Below, piece after piece: positions 41,788 through 50,961 of a DNA stretch of 64,000 nt. The DNA is from Bdellovibrio sp. KM01 (GTDB taxonomy: Bacteria; Bdellovibrionota; Bdellovibrionia; Bdellovibrionales; Bdellovibrionaceae), in assembly GCF_013752535.1 (NCBI RefSeq), contig NZ_CP058348.1, forward strand, positions 2,666,001 to 2,730,000, in the 5' to 3' direction. Every line of letters starts with the position of its first letter. The stretch's first letter is position 1. A program made the position numbers and the translations under genes. Under the pieces are notes generated by a model. The model ran no database searches and was not told the origin of the DNA. It worked only from the letters and a program-made list of their open reading frames with translations.

Positions 41788-42681
41788 TTACTGGATCGCG
41801 ATCGGCGGACGCACTGGACGTTTTAATGTCTCAACAGGCGTCACAAAAACGGGGGCTTCTGCCCGTAATTCGTCAGCCATACTTTGAATAAAGGCGCTGT
41901 ATTTAGAAAGACTGGTGTAATCACTTTTGTGATGGCAATCAAAGTAACCTGGGCGTGCTGCATGAGTCGCTCCAACAACTACCCACCCTTGTGCCGTTTG
42001 CAAATACGCAGGGCCACCCGAGTCACCGAAACAAGCACCCTTATACTGAGTTTGATCTATAACCAAATAATCGTCGACTAACGAATCCAGAGTCACTTCG
42101 ACTTGATTCATTGAAAGAGCCGCAGTGCCCTTTTCATCATTGGTCGTTCCAAATCCCGCCAGGAGCAATTTACTTTTCAAAGGAATTTTATCCGTGTCCC
42201 CATGGATGGCTATGGGAGAGAAGCCCATCGGCGCATTCGTATTTAATTTTAAAAGCGCAAGATCGTGCTCCGTCGTCCAGTAAAGTTCCGTGTCCTCTCC
42301 GGGTTTTTGAACATTCCCGTAATCAGGATGAGAAATAAACTCTTCGACACGAATCATCGACAAAGTGGATTTAGGAAGTTCTTCTCCAAAACTCACATAC
42401 ACGATCGTATAAACCGACTGCATACAATGAGCCGCTGTCACCACCAGATTGTTAGAAATCAAAGTGCCAGTGCAGAGAAATTCCAAACCGCGACGGCTTG
42501 TTGTATATATGGCCACAGTTGCCGAACGTGCGAAGTCCGAGGACTTCACAGCTTCGCCACCAATAATTGAATCTTGAGAGTGGATCTGTGCAGAGGAATA
42601 GAGATGAGGAGCTTGTCTGGAACAAGCTGCTGTCAGGATCAACGCTATAATTAACGATAATGATCTCAAAGCATTCCTCAT
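41788..42681 (-). CDS. Trypsin-like serine protease lipoprotein (S1), third of three
   Basis: 297 residues. The start is ATG 42681 (a TTG is one codon before). Signal with lipobox LTAAC. Catalytic triad: His in VVTAAHCM, Asp in EHDLALLKL, Ser in GACFGDSGGPAYL, with the Asp of GDSGG. The substrate pocket residue six before Ser is GAC in all three paralogues, which points away from a simple trypsin pocket Asp. Three Cys are typical. Probably surface-anchored and active on protein outside the cell. The upstream neighbour is a close relative. Confidence 0.9.
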   Translation of the reverse strand: MRNALRSLSLIIALILTAACSRQAPHLYSSAQIHSQDSIIGGEAVKSSDFARSATVAIYTTSRRGLEFLCTGTLISNNLVVTAAHCMQSVYTIVYVSFGEELPKSTLSMIRVEEFISHPDYGNVQKPGEDTELYWTTEHDLALLKLNTNAPMGFSPIAIHGDTDKIPLKSKLLLAGFGTTNDEKGTAALSMNQVEVTLDSLVDDYLVIDQTQYKGACFGDSGGPAYLQTAQGWVVVGATHAARPGYFDCHHKSDYTSLSKYSAFIQSMADELRAEAPVFVTPVETLKRPVRPPIAIQ

Positions 42682-42700
42682 CAAGTTAAAATTCGCGAGC

Positions 42701-43522
42701 CTAAGGGCTTACAAATTGCGGATAATCACCTTGCATTGTTTCAGCTGCATAATTCAAGAAGTCTTTATAGTTAACAAGGAGTGTATAATTGCCGTAGTTA
42801 TGGCAATCAACATATCCCGTCTCGGGGCCACGAGTCGCACCAGCCAGGATCAACCCCATCGATGTTTCGATGTATGCAGGACCGCCAGAATCCCCGTTAC
42901 ATGCGCCTGAGCCACGCGTTTGATCGACAACAATATCAAGGTCACGGATTTGTACGAATTCAACTTCTGTTTTCTGCAAAACCGTCGTCTTAATAGTTTT
43001 CGTTTCAGACATGCGACCCCAGCCAACCAATGTCATGGCATGACCTGGTTTCAATGCATGTCCCTCGTCCCAAATAGGAACTGGAATATAACCTTGAGGA
43101 GCTCCACCCAACAATTTCACCACAGCAACGTCATTAATCGTACGCTGAGTGCGTTCATTCATACCGAAATCACGGTGACTGATGGCTTCTTCAATTTCTA
43201 CCAAACGTGGATCATTCCAATCGGAAGGAAGAGTCGCACCAAACAGAATTTTCGTCGGAGCTCTTTCGAAGACCTCAGCACAATGAGCCGCTGTAACAAC
43301 TAAATCATGAGAAATCAAAGTGCCCGTGCAATAAGCCGCAAGACTGCCTTCGCGAGTTTGCGCGACCAGTCCTACTGTTGAAGCTGCATAGGCTTCATTA
43401 TCTGAAACATCATAACCATTGATAATAGCGGCTTTTTTCGCATCACCGATGTTTGCAACTTCTGGATTATTCTTTGTGCAGGCTGCAAGTGCGAGCAGCG
43501 GAATTAAAACTAGTTTCTTCAT
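42701..43522 (-). CDS. Trypsin-like serine protease lipoprotein (S1), second of three
   Basis: 273 residues. Signal MKKLVLIPLLALAAC, lipobox LAAC. His in VVTAAHCAEVF, Asp in INDVAVVKL, Ser in GACNGDSGGPAYI. IINGYDVSDNEAYAASTVGL is the S1 activation-site region (a zymogen-like start after a propeptide). It shares the phrase SHDLVVTAAHC with its neighbours. The gap to the downstream gene is only about 20 bases, so the three are one operon. Confidence 0.9.
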   Translation of the reverse strand: MKKLVLIPLLALAACTKNNPEVANIGDAKKAAIINGYDVSDNEAYAASTVGLVAQTREGSLAAYCTGTLISHDLVVTAAHCAEVFERAPTKILFGATLPSDWNDPRLVEIEEAISHRDFGMNERTQRTINDVAVVKLLGGAPQGYIPVPIWDEGHALKPGHAMTLVGWGRMSETKTIKTTVLQKTEVEFVQIRDLDIVVDQTRGSGACNGDSGGPAYIETSMGLILAGATRGPETGYVDCHNYGNYTLLVNYKDFLNYAAETMQGDYPQFVSP

Positions 43523-43542
43523 AAATGTTCCTTTTTAAATTT

Positions 43543-44373
43543 TTATTCCGTAAATACCAAAGCTTCGCCACCCAGAACTTTCGCAACTTTCTCCAAGAAA
43601 TCACGAAACCCCGGAAGAGAAGCATACACCACATTATGATGGCAATCCTGATCACCGTAGGCGGCACCACTGGTGGCACCCACAACAACCAAGCCTTTAT
43701 CCGTTCTTAAATAAGCCGGCCCACCGGAATCTCCCCAACAAGCTCCTGTGCCTTTGGTTTGATCCACTTCAATACGACGATCTTCAACTTTCACTATATT
43801 CACGTTTGTCCATTGCAAAAATTTAGACATCGCTGGTTGGTCCTCTTGTGTACGACCAAACCCCGCGATCAACAATTCCTGATCCGCAGCCAACGAAGAC
43901 TCTGATCCCAATATAGGAACAGGAACCGCCCACTTTGGCGCCTGAGTCACAAGTTTAATCAAAGCCACGTCTTTTAATTCATTAATAGAGCGCATGGCAT
44001 CGGTCATCCCATGCGGCGGATAAACCATGTCATACGTATAAGCTCTTTCGATCTCCCTAAGCTCACCTTCATTTTTGGAAGAATAAGTTTCAGATCCAAA
44101 AGATACTTGAACTTGATATCCCGACAGCAAGGGATCCACACAGTGAGCTGCCGTCACAACCAGGTCCTTAGAAACCAACGTACCCGTACAAAAAGACTTC
44201 GTGCGATCCGCATCAACCATCACCAACGCCACAGTCGATCGCGACAGATCCCCGTCGAACGCTGCTGTCTGTCCATTGATGATCTTCTCCCCATGCACAG
44301 CCGGCGAAGGACCTGAGTTCTTATTCGAACAGGCCACCAATGCAACAAGAGGAAGCAGCATCCACATCTTCAC
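43543..44373 (-). CDS. Trypsin-like serine protease lipoprotein (S1), first of three
   Basis: 276 residues from GTG 44373 (GGAG upstream), or ATG 44367. Signal MKMWMLLPLVALVAC, lipobox LVAC. Activation-site start KIINGQTAAF, His in VVTAAHCVDP, Asp in LKDVALIKLV and Ser in GACWGDSGGPAYL. The first gene of the tandem cluster. All three copies keep the full triad and a lipobox, which implies retained function and surface location rather than decay. Arrays of trypsin-like proteases are common in predatory bacteria. Confidence 0.9.
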   Translation of the reverse strand: MKMWMLLPLVALVACSNKNSGPSPAVHGEKIINGQTAAFDGDLSRSTVALVMVDADRTKSFCTGTLVSKDLVVTAAHCVDPLLSGYQVQVSFGSETYSSKNEGELREIERAYTYDMVYPPHGMTDAMRSINELKDVALIKLVTQAPKWAVPVPILGSESSLAADQELLIAGFGRTQEDQPAMSKFLQWTNVNIVKVEDRRIEVDQTKGTGACWGDSGGPAYLRTDKGLVVVGATSGAAYGDQDCHHNVVYASLPGFRDFLEKVAKVLGGEALVFTE

Positions 44374-44548
44374 GCAAATAACTCCAAGTAAAAAATGATA
44401 AATTCACTTAAGCGAAATCCGGGCCAGAATTTTAATGGTCAGCAGGATTATATAGGAGTTGAGACGACATGCCCCTGAAAAGAAGGAAGCTTTTACCAAC
44501 TCCCCCGACAAACTATTAGACAGTTTTTAAGCCGGGAAAAAGGCAAAA

Positions 44549-44578
44549 AAAAAGACCGCTTCGCAGCGGTCTTTTTCT
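44549..44578. terminator. Bidirectional rho-independent terminator
   Basis: Stem AAAGACCGC / GCGGTCTTT with loop TTCGCA and A/T runs on both sides. It lies 30 bases beyond the stop of the acidic protein gene (minus), which it should terminate. Confidence 0.85.
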
Positions 44579-44607
44579 ATTTTCGATTCTCGATTTTTGA
44601 TTCTCGA

Positions 44608-45123
44608 TTATCTGCGGCCGGATTTGATTTTCACTTGAAGTTTAGAGATCAAGTGAACAGCCATTTTCTCTTGCACGCGGCACATTTTAAGTTCGTCGCG
44701 GCGGTAAGATCTTTGAGAAGGAGTCAAAGTTCCAGTCTCAAGTTCCATTTCGTAATCAAGTTTAGAAGAACGGATGCCTTCTAGCTCTTTAGTTTGTGTC
44801 TTGAAAAGTTTCGTTACGCCAGACAATGGAGCAACTTCGATCCACTCTTCTTTACCACGGTACCAGCTCACCATACGCAAGAAGCGAGCTTTATTTTTTG
44901 CCAAAGTGAATTTTGGGAAACCTGTGTCTGGAAGCTCAAGGATGTTTTCAACATCATCAAGGTTCAAGTCATCTTCTTCACCTTCACCAAGAAGGTTGTC
45001 AGAAAGTCCCGCTAATACTGCAGCTTCTGATTCTTCGTCTACGTCGATATCGAATGCTGACGTTTTTTTGGTATTCTTCTCATCAAGGTCAGAATCCAAA
45101 TCAGAATCAATTTCTTCAGCCAT
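44608..45123 (-). CDS. Cytoplasmic acidic/basic protein of unknown function
   Basis: 171 residues from ATG 45123 (AGGCAAT upstream; ATG 45144 adds seven). Residues 1-75 are very acidic (EEIDSDLDSDLDEKNTKK) and probably disordered; the rest is basic and helical (KNKARFLRMVSWYRGKEEWI, SSKLDYEMELETGTLTPSQR). The ending KLQVKIKSGRR is strongly basic. No family recognised. The bipolar charge suggests a protein-binding or nucleic-acid-linked role, but this is inference. Confidence 0.68.
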   Translation of the reverse strand: MAEEIDSDLDSDLDEKNTKKTSAFDIDVDEESEAAVLAGLSDNLLGEGEEDDLNLDDVENILELPDTGFPKFTLAKNKARFLRMVSWYRGKEEWIEVAPLSGVTKLFKTQTKELEGIRSSKLDYEMELETGTLTPSQRSYRRDELKMCRVQEKMAVHLISKLQVKIKSGRR

Positions 45124-45347
45124 ATTATTGCCTGGATTGATCAAAGCGAGCCTCCCCCAAGTACCAAGTACAGTACATATCTTTTAAAACACTGATTGAA
45201 AGTGGGATGAGTTATATCGCAACTTTCACGATGACACAATATGTTAATTGCGTGAAAAAAGGTGAAAATCACAGGATCGTCTCTACAAAGCCGAAACTCT
45301 CTTCGGATTTTTTCGTCGACCCTGCGTGCCTATTTTACAAGCAAAAA

Positions 45348-45869
45348 CTATTTATAAGCAGTCACATCTACTCTGAAACCACCGGGTTTTTTCCAGAAGT
45401 ATTTATTGGTCGCAGTGATGCGAATTGCTGAGATCGGACGTCCTTCTAAATAGGCATTACGGGATGATCCGGCCACTAATTCACCGACTAAATTGTACTC
45501 AAAACGTGTGTCTGGATAGTCGGCATACATAATATCGACAGATTTAATTTTCACATTATTGCGCGTTCCCGTGAGTCCTACTCGTGTAACACGTCTCCAG
45601 GAGCTGTTTGGGTAAAAAGTAAAGGTGCGTTCTTTAAAGCGTCCCGTATCCCCTGCCCCTAAACTGTAATCCCGAGATTGCCCTTGGGGAGGCTGGGGAT
45701 ATTGCGGCGGTTGCGGGTCTTCTGGTGCAGGATATGGCGGAGGTTGCGGACGTGGATGAGGAGTCGGCTGCTCTTGACCTGGGTCCTCCGGTAATGGCAA
45801 CGGAAGATCTTCTTCGGCGTGGGAATAAGACAGGGAAAAAACAGTCAGAATAAGTACAATCCATTTCAT
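45348..45869 (-). CDS. Exported protein with proline-rich linker and beta domain
   Basis: 173 residues. MKWIVLILTVFSLSYSHA is a signal peptide. A Pro/Gln/Glu-rich linker follows (PEDPGQEQPTPHPRPQPPPY), then a domain of about 95 residues that looks like a beta sandwich (YSLGAGDTGRFKERTFTFYP, RVGLTGTRNNVKIKSVDIMY, ISAIRITATNKYFWKK). The linker could span the cell wall or keep the domain extended. Family not recognised; DUF2541-type sandwiches are a possible comparison. Confidence 0.72.
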   Translation of the reverse strand: MKWIVLILTVFSLSYSHAEEDLPLPLPEDPGQEQPTPHPRPQPPPYPAPEDPQPPQYPQPPQGQSRDYSLGAGDTGRFKERTFTFYPNSSWRRVTRVGLTGTRNNVKIKSVDIMYADYPDTRFEYNLVGELVAGSSRNAYLEGRPISAIRITATNKYFWKKPGGFRVDVTAYK

Positions 45870-45956
45870 GGCGCTGGCCTCCTATTCTCACAAGAAAATA
45901 AAAAACCAGCGTCCCTTTCAATCACTGAAAGGATGGATTGTTGGAAAACACAAGCT

Positions 45957-45975
45957 ACTCCGACTGCTCCGGAGT
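45957..45975. repeat. Small hairpin near the AMP nucleosidase gene end
   Basis: ACTCCG / CGGAGT with loop ACTGCTC, 10 bases from the stop of the AMP nucleosidase gene (minus). A second stem, CCTTTCA/TGAAAGG, lies at 45913-45932. Either may terminate transcription, without a good T-run. Confidence 0.45.
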
Positions 45976-45984
45976 CTAAGCCCG

Positions 45985-46758
45985 CTAATCGAAACGCAAG
46001 TGCTTAACGGATTCACCCGAATCTCGTAGTTCACGAAGAGCGTCGATCCCGATGTTCAAATGTTTGTCGACGAAATTCGTCGTTACTTTCTTGTCGCTTT
46101 CCTCGGTTTTTACACCGTCAGGAATCATGGGGTTATCAGACACCAACAACAATGCTCCACGCGGAATTTCATTTACGAAACCAGTTACGAAGATCGTCGC
46201 CGTTTCCATATCCACGGCCATCGCGCGGGTTTTAGTTAGGTATTCTTTGAACTGCTCATCATGTTCCCAAACGCGACGGTTCGTCGTGTAAACTGTGCCT
46301 GTCCAATAATCGCAGTTATGTTTCGCGATCATCGAAGAAACTGCACGCTGCATACGGAAAGATGGCAGAGCCGGAATTTCAGCTGGCAGGTATTCATTAC
46401 TTGTTCCCTCGCCGCGGATCGCAGCGATGGGCAAAATAAAGTCACCTAATTGATTTTTCTTTTTAAGACCACCGCATTTCCCAAGGAACAAAACGGCCTT
46501 AGGGTTGATGGCAGAGAGAAGATCCATACACGTCGCAGCCAGCGCCGATCCCATGCCGAAATTAAGGATCGTGATGTTTTCCGCCGTTGCACTTTGCATG
46601 GGACGGTCCAATCCTTGAACCGGAACATTAAATTTTTCTGCAAACATTTTTACGTAATTGCCAAAGTTCGTAAGCAAAATATAGTGGCCGAACTCATTCA
46701 AAGGGACACCTGTGTAGCGAGGCAGCCAGTTATCTACGATTTCCTTTTTTGTTTTCAT
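45985..46758 (-). CDS. amn: AMP nucleosidase
   Basis: 257 residues, the short form (no N-terminal regulatory domain as in E. coli Amn). It belongs to the purine-nucleoside-phosphorylase fold: TILNFGMGSALAATCMDLLS, AVLFLGKCGGLKKKNQLGDF, and RAMAVDMETATIF with the catalytic Glu and Met. ALLLVSDNPMIPDGVKTEES is typical of Amn. The enzyme splits AMP into adenine and ribose 5-phosphate and controls the AMP pool. It is divergent from the pirin gene. Confidence 0.9.
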   Translation of the reverse strand: MKTKKEIVDNWLPRYTGVPLNEFGHYILLTNFGNYVKMFAEKFNVPVQGLDRPMQSATAENITILNFGMGSALAATCMDLLSAINPKAVLFLGKCGGLKKKNQLGDFILPIAAIRGEGTSNEYLPAEIPALPSFRMQRAVSSMIAKHNCDYWTGTVYTTNRRVWEHDEQFKEYLTKTRAMAVDMETATIFVTGFVNEIPRGALLLVSDNPMIPDGVKTEESDKKVTTNFVDKHLNIGIDALRELRDSGESVKHLRFD

Positions 46759-46836
46759 TCTTATCCTTAACTTTTCTATCGTCAGATGAATTGATCAAGG
46801 ATAGCATGCTTTTACCGCACAGAAAAGGGGCATTAT

Positions 46837-47721
46837 ATGAGCGTCACTGAAAACAGCATTCTAATGGAGATTCCTCCGCGTCTACTTTCATTGGGTGGCG
46901 GCTCTGAAGTGCATCGTATGATTCCCTACGCTAAGAAGCGCATGGTCGGACCATTTATTTTTTTCGATTATTTTCCCGCAACAGAATTCGCTCCACAGCA
47001 GGGAATTCACGTGCGTCCTCATCCCCACATTGGGCTTTCAACATTAAGTTATCTTTTAGAGGGACAAGTTCTGCACCACGATAGCCTCGGGAACAAACAA
47101 TTACTGAATCCCGGGGATGTGAATTGGATGACGGCGGGCGAGGGAATCTCCCATTCCGAAACCACGCCAGCACACCTGAAAGACATTCCTCATCGTTTGC
47201 ACTTGCTGCAATTTTGGGTGGCCCTACCGCTGGCTGAAGAAGATCGTAAGCCAAGCTTCAACCATCATCCGAAAGCCACCATCCCCCGCTTTAAAGTGAA
47301 AGACGCCGATGTGGTGATGATTGCTGGGGCGGCTTTGGATCACGCATCCCCTGTCGAAGTTTTTTCTGACCTGTTTTTCATGGATGTTCACTTGAAAAAG
47401 GACAAAGAATTTTACTTTGATCCCAAGGGGGACGAGCTGGCGTTTTATATTATAAAAGGCAGTCTTAAAGTGGGCGAAAAGGTCATTCCGCCTGATGATT
47501 TTGTGGTCTTAAACCGAGGCTCGGCCTTACATGTGTTTGCTGCCGAAGACTGTCAGTTTATTGTTTTGGGAGGCACTCCCTTTCCAGAGCCTCGCCATAT
47601 TTATTGGAATTTTGTTTCCTCTTCAAAGGAAAAGATTGAAGTCGCCAAAGCGAAATGGGCAAGTTTAGAGTTTCCCCAAGTCCCAGGCGAGCCCGATATC
47701 ATTCCTTTGCCGGAAACATAG
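46837..47721 (+). CDS. Pirin family protein (bicupin)
   Basis: 294 residues. N-terminal cupin motif RPHPHIGLSTLSYLLEGQVL with metal-binding His residues and GDVNWMTAGEGISHSE (a further His and Glu). The C-terminal cupin (FYFDPKGDELAFYIIKGSLK) has lost these ligands. Bacterial pirins act as quercetinases or redox-linked regulators; the role here cannot be told. Start is ATG 46837, where the signature VHRMIPYAKKRMVGPFIFFD begins near residue 25. Confidence 0.9.
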   Translation: MSVTENSILMEIPPRLLSLGGGSEVHRMIPYAKKRMVGPFIFFDYFPATEFAPQQGIHVRPHPHIGLSTLSYLLEGQVLHHDSLGNKQLLNPGDVNWMTAGEGISHSETTPAHLKDIPHRLHLLQFWVALPLAEEDRKPSFNHHPKATIPRFKVKDADVVMIAGAALDHASPVEVFSDLFFMDVHLKKDKEFYFDPKGDELAFYIIKGSLKVGEKVIPPDDFVVLNRGSALHVFAAEDCQFIVLGGTPFPEPRHIYWNFVSSSKEKIEVAKAKWASLEFPQVPGEPDIIPLPET

Positions 47722-47849
47722 GAAAACTGTCAGAAATTCTGACACTTCTAAATAAATTTCCCGTTAGTTCCCATTGAGCTCCTGTAATGAATAAGACGGA
47801 GCGGTTTTGTGATAAAACTGCTTCGTTATTTTAATAATCAGGAGATTTT

Positions 47850-48656
47850 ATGAAACTTCTTATTTCTTTGTTCATCATGGCTTGCGCTCTTAAAGCAAAT
47901 GCGACTGTTTACGACTATGGCATCGAAATGGTCAGACCTGATGGTTGTGAATTCAGATGGCCCTTCCATGAACAAGGCACACCCGATCCAGAAGGTGCCG
48001 TATGGAAAGGCAAATGCGTCGGCAACAAAGCTGAGGGGTATGGTTTGATGTTTGAAGTGAATTCATCCACCTCCTACTTCATGCGCTATTCTTCAGGCAA
48101 TAATTATCCATGGGTTATGGAAATTAAAAACGGTGTGGCTAAGCCTGTTTTCCTTTCAGTATCTCATGTGGGCGTAACACCCGACTATGACGGTTGCCGC
48201 AAATTCAAAAAGGAATGCGATCAGCATGTTCAGATGTACAATGAAATGAAGTCGTCACTTCCAAAAAATCCATATGCTACTAAATCCGGTAATAATTCCG
48301 GAAAAAACTCTGGATCATCATCCGTTAGTGGAAACTCTTCTTCCTCAGTTGGCGCATTAGGCCCTGTCACTCCTCCTCCTGCTGAATTCTTAAGAGCCAT
48401 TCAAGGTCAACGCGTTGCTTGTACCGACGCCGCTTTGGGTGCCCTGGGTAACAAAATGATGGACAAATATGCTGCTGAGCTTCGTACCAATAGTATGTGT
48501 ACAGTGGCCCGTGGGACGGCGAAGGCTCATTACGAAGTGATCATTTCGATTGAAAAAAGCTGTCCTCCAGAAAAAATTCCCCAAGTGGCAGACATGCAAC
48601 CGCTGCGCGAAGTATTGCAAAGCGCCTTAGACACCATTAATTTCTCTTGCCCTTAG
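47850..48656 (+). CDS. Exported protein with Ser/Asn-rich linker
   Basis: 268 residues; CAGGAG lies before ATG 47850. MKLLISLFIMACALKANA is a signal peptide. The first domain (about 20-135) has six Cys and Tyr/Gly-rich stretches. A Ser/Gly/Asn linker follows at about 145-170 (SGNNSGKNSGSSSVSGNSSS), then a second domain of about 90 residues (VACTDAALGALGNKMMDKYA, AHYEVIISIEKSCPPEKI). No family recognised. A terminator follows. Confidence 0.72.
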   Translation: MKLLISLFIMACALKANATVYDYGIEMVRPDGCEFRWPFHEQGTPDPEGAVWKGKCVGNKAEGYGLMFEVNSSTSYFMRYSSGNNYPWVMEIKNGVAKPVFLSVSHVGVTPDYDGCRKFKKECDQHVQMYNEMKSSLPKNPYATKSGNNSGKNSGSSSVSGNSSSSVGALGPVTPPPAEFLRAIQGQRVACTDAALGALGNKMMDKYAAELRTNSMCTVARGTAKAHYEVIISIEKSCPPEKIPQVADMQPLREVLQSALDTINFSCP

Positions 48657-48682
48657 TGAGGGTACGAAAAACTTAAAATCTC

Positions 48683-48713
48683 AAAAGCCCCTGCGAACGC
48701 GGGGGCTTTTTTT
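48683..48713 (+). terminator. Rho-independent terminator
   Basis: Stem AAAAGCCCC / GGGGGCTTTT with loop TGCGAACGC, then seven T in all. It ends the preceding exported-protein gene. Confidence 0.88.
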
Positions 48714-48789
48714 ACCTTTAAGACGCGGCGGCGCATTACGGTATCATTTGATTTACATTAGGCATCATGGGTAGTCTTGCGGTGGATGT

Positions 48790-48866
48790 GCGGCTGTAGT
48801 TCAGCTGGATAGAGCACCTGGCTTCGAACCAGGGGGTCGGGAGTTCGAATCTCTCCAGCCGCACCA
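48790..48866 (+). tRNA. tRNA-Arg(UCG)
   Basis: 77 bases fold as a standard cloverleaf. Acceptor GCGGCTG/CAGCCGC, anticodon arm CCTGG-CTTCGAA-CCAGG with anticodon TCG (reads CGA), T-arm with GTTCGAATC, and an encoded CCA end (48864-48866). The D-loop has AGCTGGATAG. It stands alone between two exported-protein genes. Confidence 0.95.
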
Positions 48867-48986
48867 TTTTTCCCAACAAGCTGCAGCTTTCACTTCCCTT
48901 GCAGCATTATATTCAAACCTGTTTCAATTGACCCCATTCATGAATCCAAATAGCTCTTATATGTCTTAAATTTTTAAGGAGCATAT

Positions 48987-49667
48987 ATGAGAAAACTGAT
49001 TTCTATCATGGCTTTCATGACTTTCGCTGGCGTTACGGCTCAGGCATCTTTTATCAACGTGCACGGCACTTGGGGCACTGATTCAGTCAACTGGGAAATT
49101 CGTAGCGACGAAAAACAACAAACTTGGAATTTGACGACAGGTTCAGCGCAAAAAGTTTTGGCGATCCAAACTGAAGCAAACAGCGTGCAAATCACTTCTG
49201 CAGATGGCAAGTCTGCTTTGGCAATTTCTTATGCTCCCACAACAATGCTGTTCAAAGGCCAACTTGATGGGCGCGTGGTTGATTTGAAAGTGGATCACAC
49301 AAACAACGGCACTCACTGGTTTGCGGGAGTTTTCAAAAACCACCGCCCGTCTTTGCGTATCGATGTTCCTCAAAATGAAAAAGAAGGCCGCGCCACTGGT
49401 TTCTATAAAAATGAATTGGCCGATCTTTACATCATTCCTACGAAAATGGGTTACTACCTTAAAGGCTACATGAACGGTTACTGGATCGATCTTGATATCA
49501 AAAAGAACGAAGACAAAACTTACTCTTTCGAAGGCGCATACCTTAATAAAAAAATGTCTTTGTCCGTGACGGCTGATACAGCGATTGATGACGTGATTGA
49601 GTATCTTTTGCTGGATATGCCACTTCCAGGGATCGACTTTTTGAATCTTAAGAAAGATGGATTCTAA
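48987..49667 (+). CDS. Small exported protein of unknown function
   Basis: 226 residues; AAGGAG before the ATG. MRKLISIMAFMTFAGVTAQA is a signal peptide. The mature part is almost all beta (VNWEIRSDEKQQTWNLTTGS, DLYIIPTKMGYYLKGYMNGY), perhaps a lipocalin-like or small barrel domain. No recognised family. It opens a run of three small secreted-protein genes. Confidence 0.75.
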   Translation: MRKLISIMAFMTFAGVTAQASFINVHGTWGTDSVNWEIRSDEKQQTWNLTTGSAQKVLAIQTEANSVQITSADGKSALAISYAPTTMLFKGQLDGRVVDLKVDHTNNGTHWFAGVFKNHRPSLRIDVPQNEKEGRATGFYKNELADLYIIPTKMGYYLKGYMNGYWIDLDIKKNEDKTYSFEGAYLNKKMSLSVTADTAIDDVIEYLLLDMPLPGIDFLNLKKDGF

Positions 49668-49719
49668 GGGCAATTGACACACTCGCCAAGACTCCTCATC
49701 ATAAAAGGATAAGGAGTCT

Positions 49720-50205
49720 ATGATGAAATCACTTTTGTCTGTACTTGCGGTTTCTGCCGTTTCTGTTATTGCACATGCTGATGAAGGCAAGATGCCTTCC
49801 CCGCCTTTTAAATCTGATTATGGTAAATATGAAATCACGGGTTGTGCAGGACAAACGTTTCAATTGGACTGCAAGCTTAAATCTGTGACAATTGGTGCGG
49901 CAAATCCTGATACAAATCCCAAAAGTAAAGGCCCGTCTGTGGGCTTTGTGTTTAAATCAGAATCGGATGCCACTGTGAAAAGTGATATCTGGCTTTCTGC
50001 TTCGGACAAATACGAAGAGGAAGACGACAAATATACTCTGACGACAGACAAAACTAAAAATACGACGAACTGGAGCGAAGAGTCCCAGGAAATCACTTTG
50101 GACAAATCAGATGCCAAAGAGTGGACTTTGACATTCGTTGTGAACCGCGAAAATCTGGGCAAAACGATCAAACGTCAGATTGAATTTAAAATTAAGAAAA
50201 AATAA
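49720..50205 (+). CDS. Small exported protein of unknown function
   Basis: 161 residues; AAGGAG upstream (ATG 49720, a second ATG at 49723). MMKSLLSVLAVSAVSVIAHA is a signal peptide. The two Cys (TGCAGQTFQLDCKLK) are close and could be bridged. The mature part is charged and beta-like, with many Lys, Asp and Thr. No recognised family. Confidence 0.72.
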   Translation: MMKSLLSVLAVSAVSVIAHADEGKMPSPPFKSDYGKYEITGCAGQTFQLDCKLKSVTIGAANPDTNPKSKGPSVGFVFKSESDATVKSDIWLSASDKYEEEDDKYTLTTDKTKNTTNWSEESQEITLDKSDAKEWTLTFVVNRENLGKTIKRQIEFKIKKK

Positions 50206-50253
50206 TCCCACTAAGTCCTTCCTTGTGACAGATTAAATTCACAAGGAGAACTT

Positions 50254-50961
50254 ATGAACAAGATTTTGATTATTGCTGCGTGCCTCGCGGCTCAAGGCGC
50301 GTATGCGGCAGACTCGCGTGATTTCGATGCCAATGGACTGACGAAGGTTTCCGTTGAAAACTACAACGGTGAAGTGACTATCAACGCAGCCGACGGTTCA
50401 AAATCCATCGTCACAATCACGAAAAACACAATGCCTGACATGTGCAAAGTAAATGCAGAACGCTCAGGTACAAAACTATCCATTGAAGTGAAACGCAAAG
50501 GCAAAGCTGATTGCCAAGTCGATATGGATATCAAAGTTCCAAAAATGGTAAAATTGGATTTGGAAGTTGGGACCGGAAAAGTCGCTATCAAAGGCACTCA
50601 AGGACACCTGAGCTTTAAAATGGGTGCGGGTTCCTTTATAGCGGATGGCAGCTTTGACAGTGTTGATGGTAAAACCGGAGCTGCTACCACTGTTATCAAA
50701 GGCATCACGGGAGATACAGAATTTAAAACTGGCAGTGGCAACGTGACCTTGCAATATTCATCCTTGCCACAAAAAGGAAAATTGGAATTCAAAAATGGCA
50801 GCGGAAATTCCACGCTCCTTCTTCCTAAAGGCAGTCAGATCAATGCAAAATTAACGGCTTACACAGGTCACATGGAAAACGAATTCGGCTCTAACAAAGA
50901 TGCTCAATTTTCAGTTGAAGCGAAATCCGGCTCTGGTGATTTAAAAGTAAAATCGTACTAA
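50254..50961 (+). CDS. Exported DUF4097-type beta-helix protein
   Basis: 235 residues; CAAGGAG upstream. MNKILIIAACLAAQGAYA is a signal peptide. Repeated short strands with G-x-G turns (KLDLEVGTGKVAIKGTQGHL, FKTGSGNVTLQYSSLPQKG, FKNGSGNSTLLLPKGSQINA) match DUF4097/adhesin-like right-handed beta-helices, which are probably structural or adhesive outside the cell. The gene overlaps by four bases the end of the convergent GT2-acyltransferase fusion. Confidence 0.82.
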   Translation: MNKILIIAACLAAQGAYAADSRDFDANGLTKVSVENYNGEVTINAADGSKSIVTITKNTMPDMCKVNAERSGTKLSIEVKRKGKADCQVDMDIKVPKMVKLDLEVGTGKVAIKGTQGHLSFKMGAGSFIADGSFDSVDGKTGAATTVIKGITGDTEFKTGSGNVTLQYSSLPQKGKLEFKNGSGNSTLLLPKGSQINAKLTAYTGHMENEFGSNKDAQFSVEAKSGSGDLKVKSY

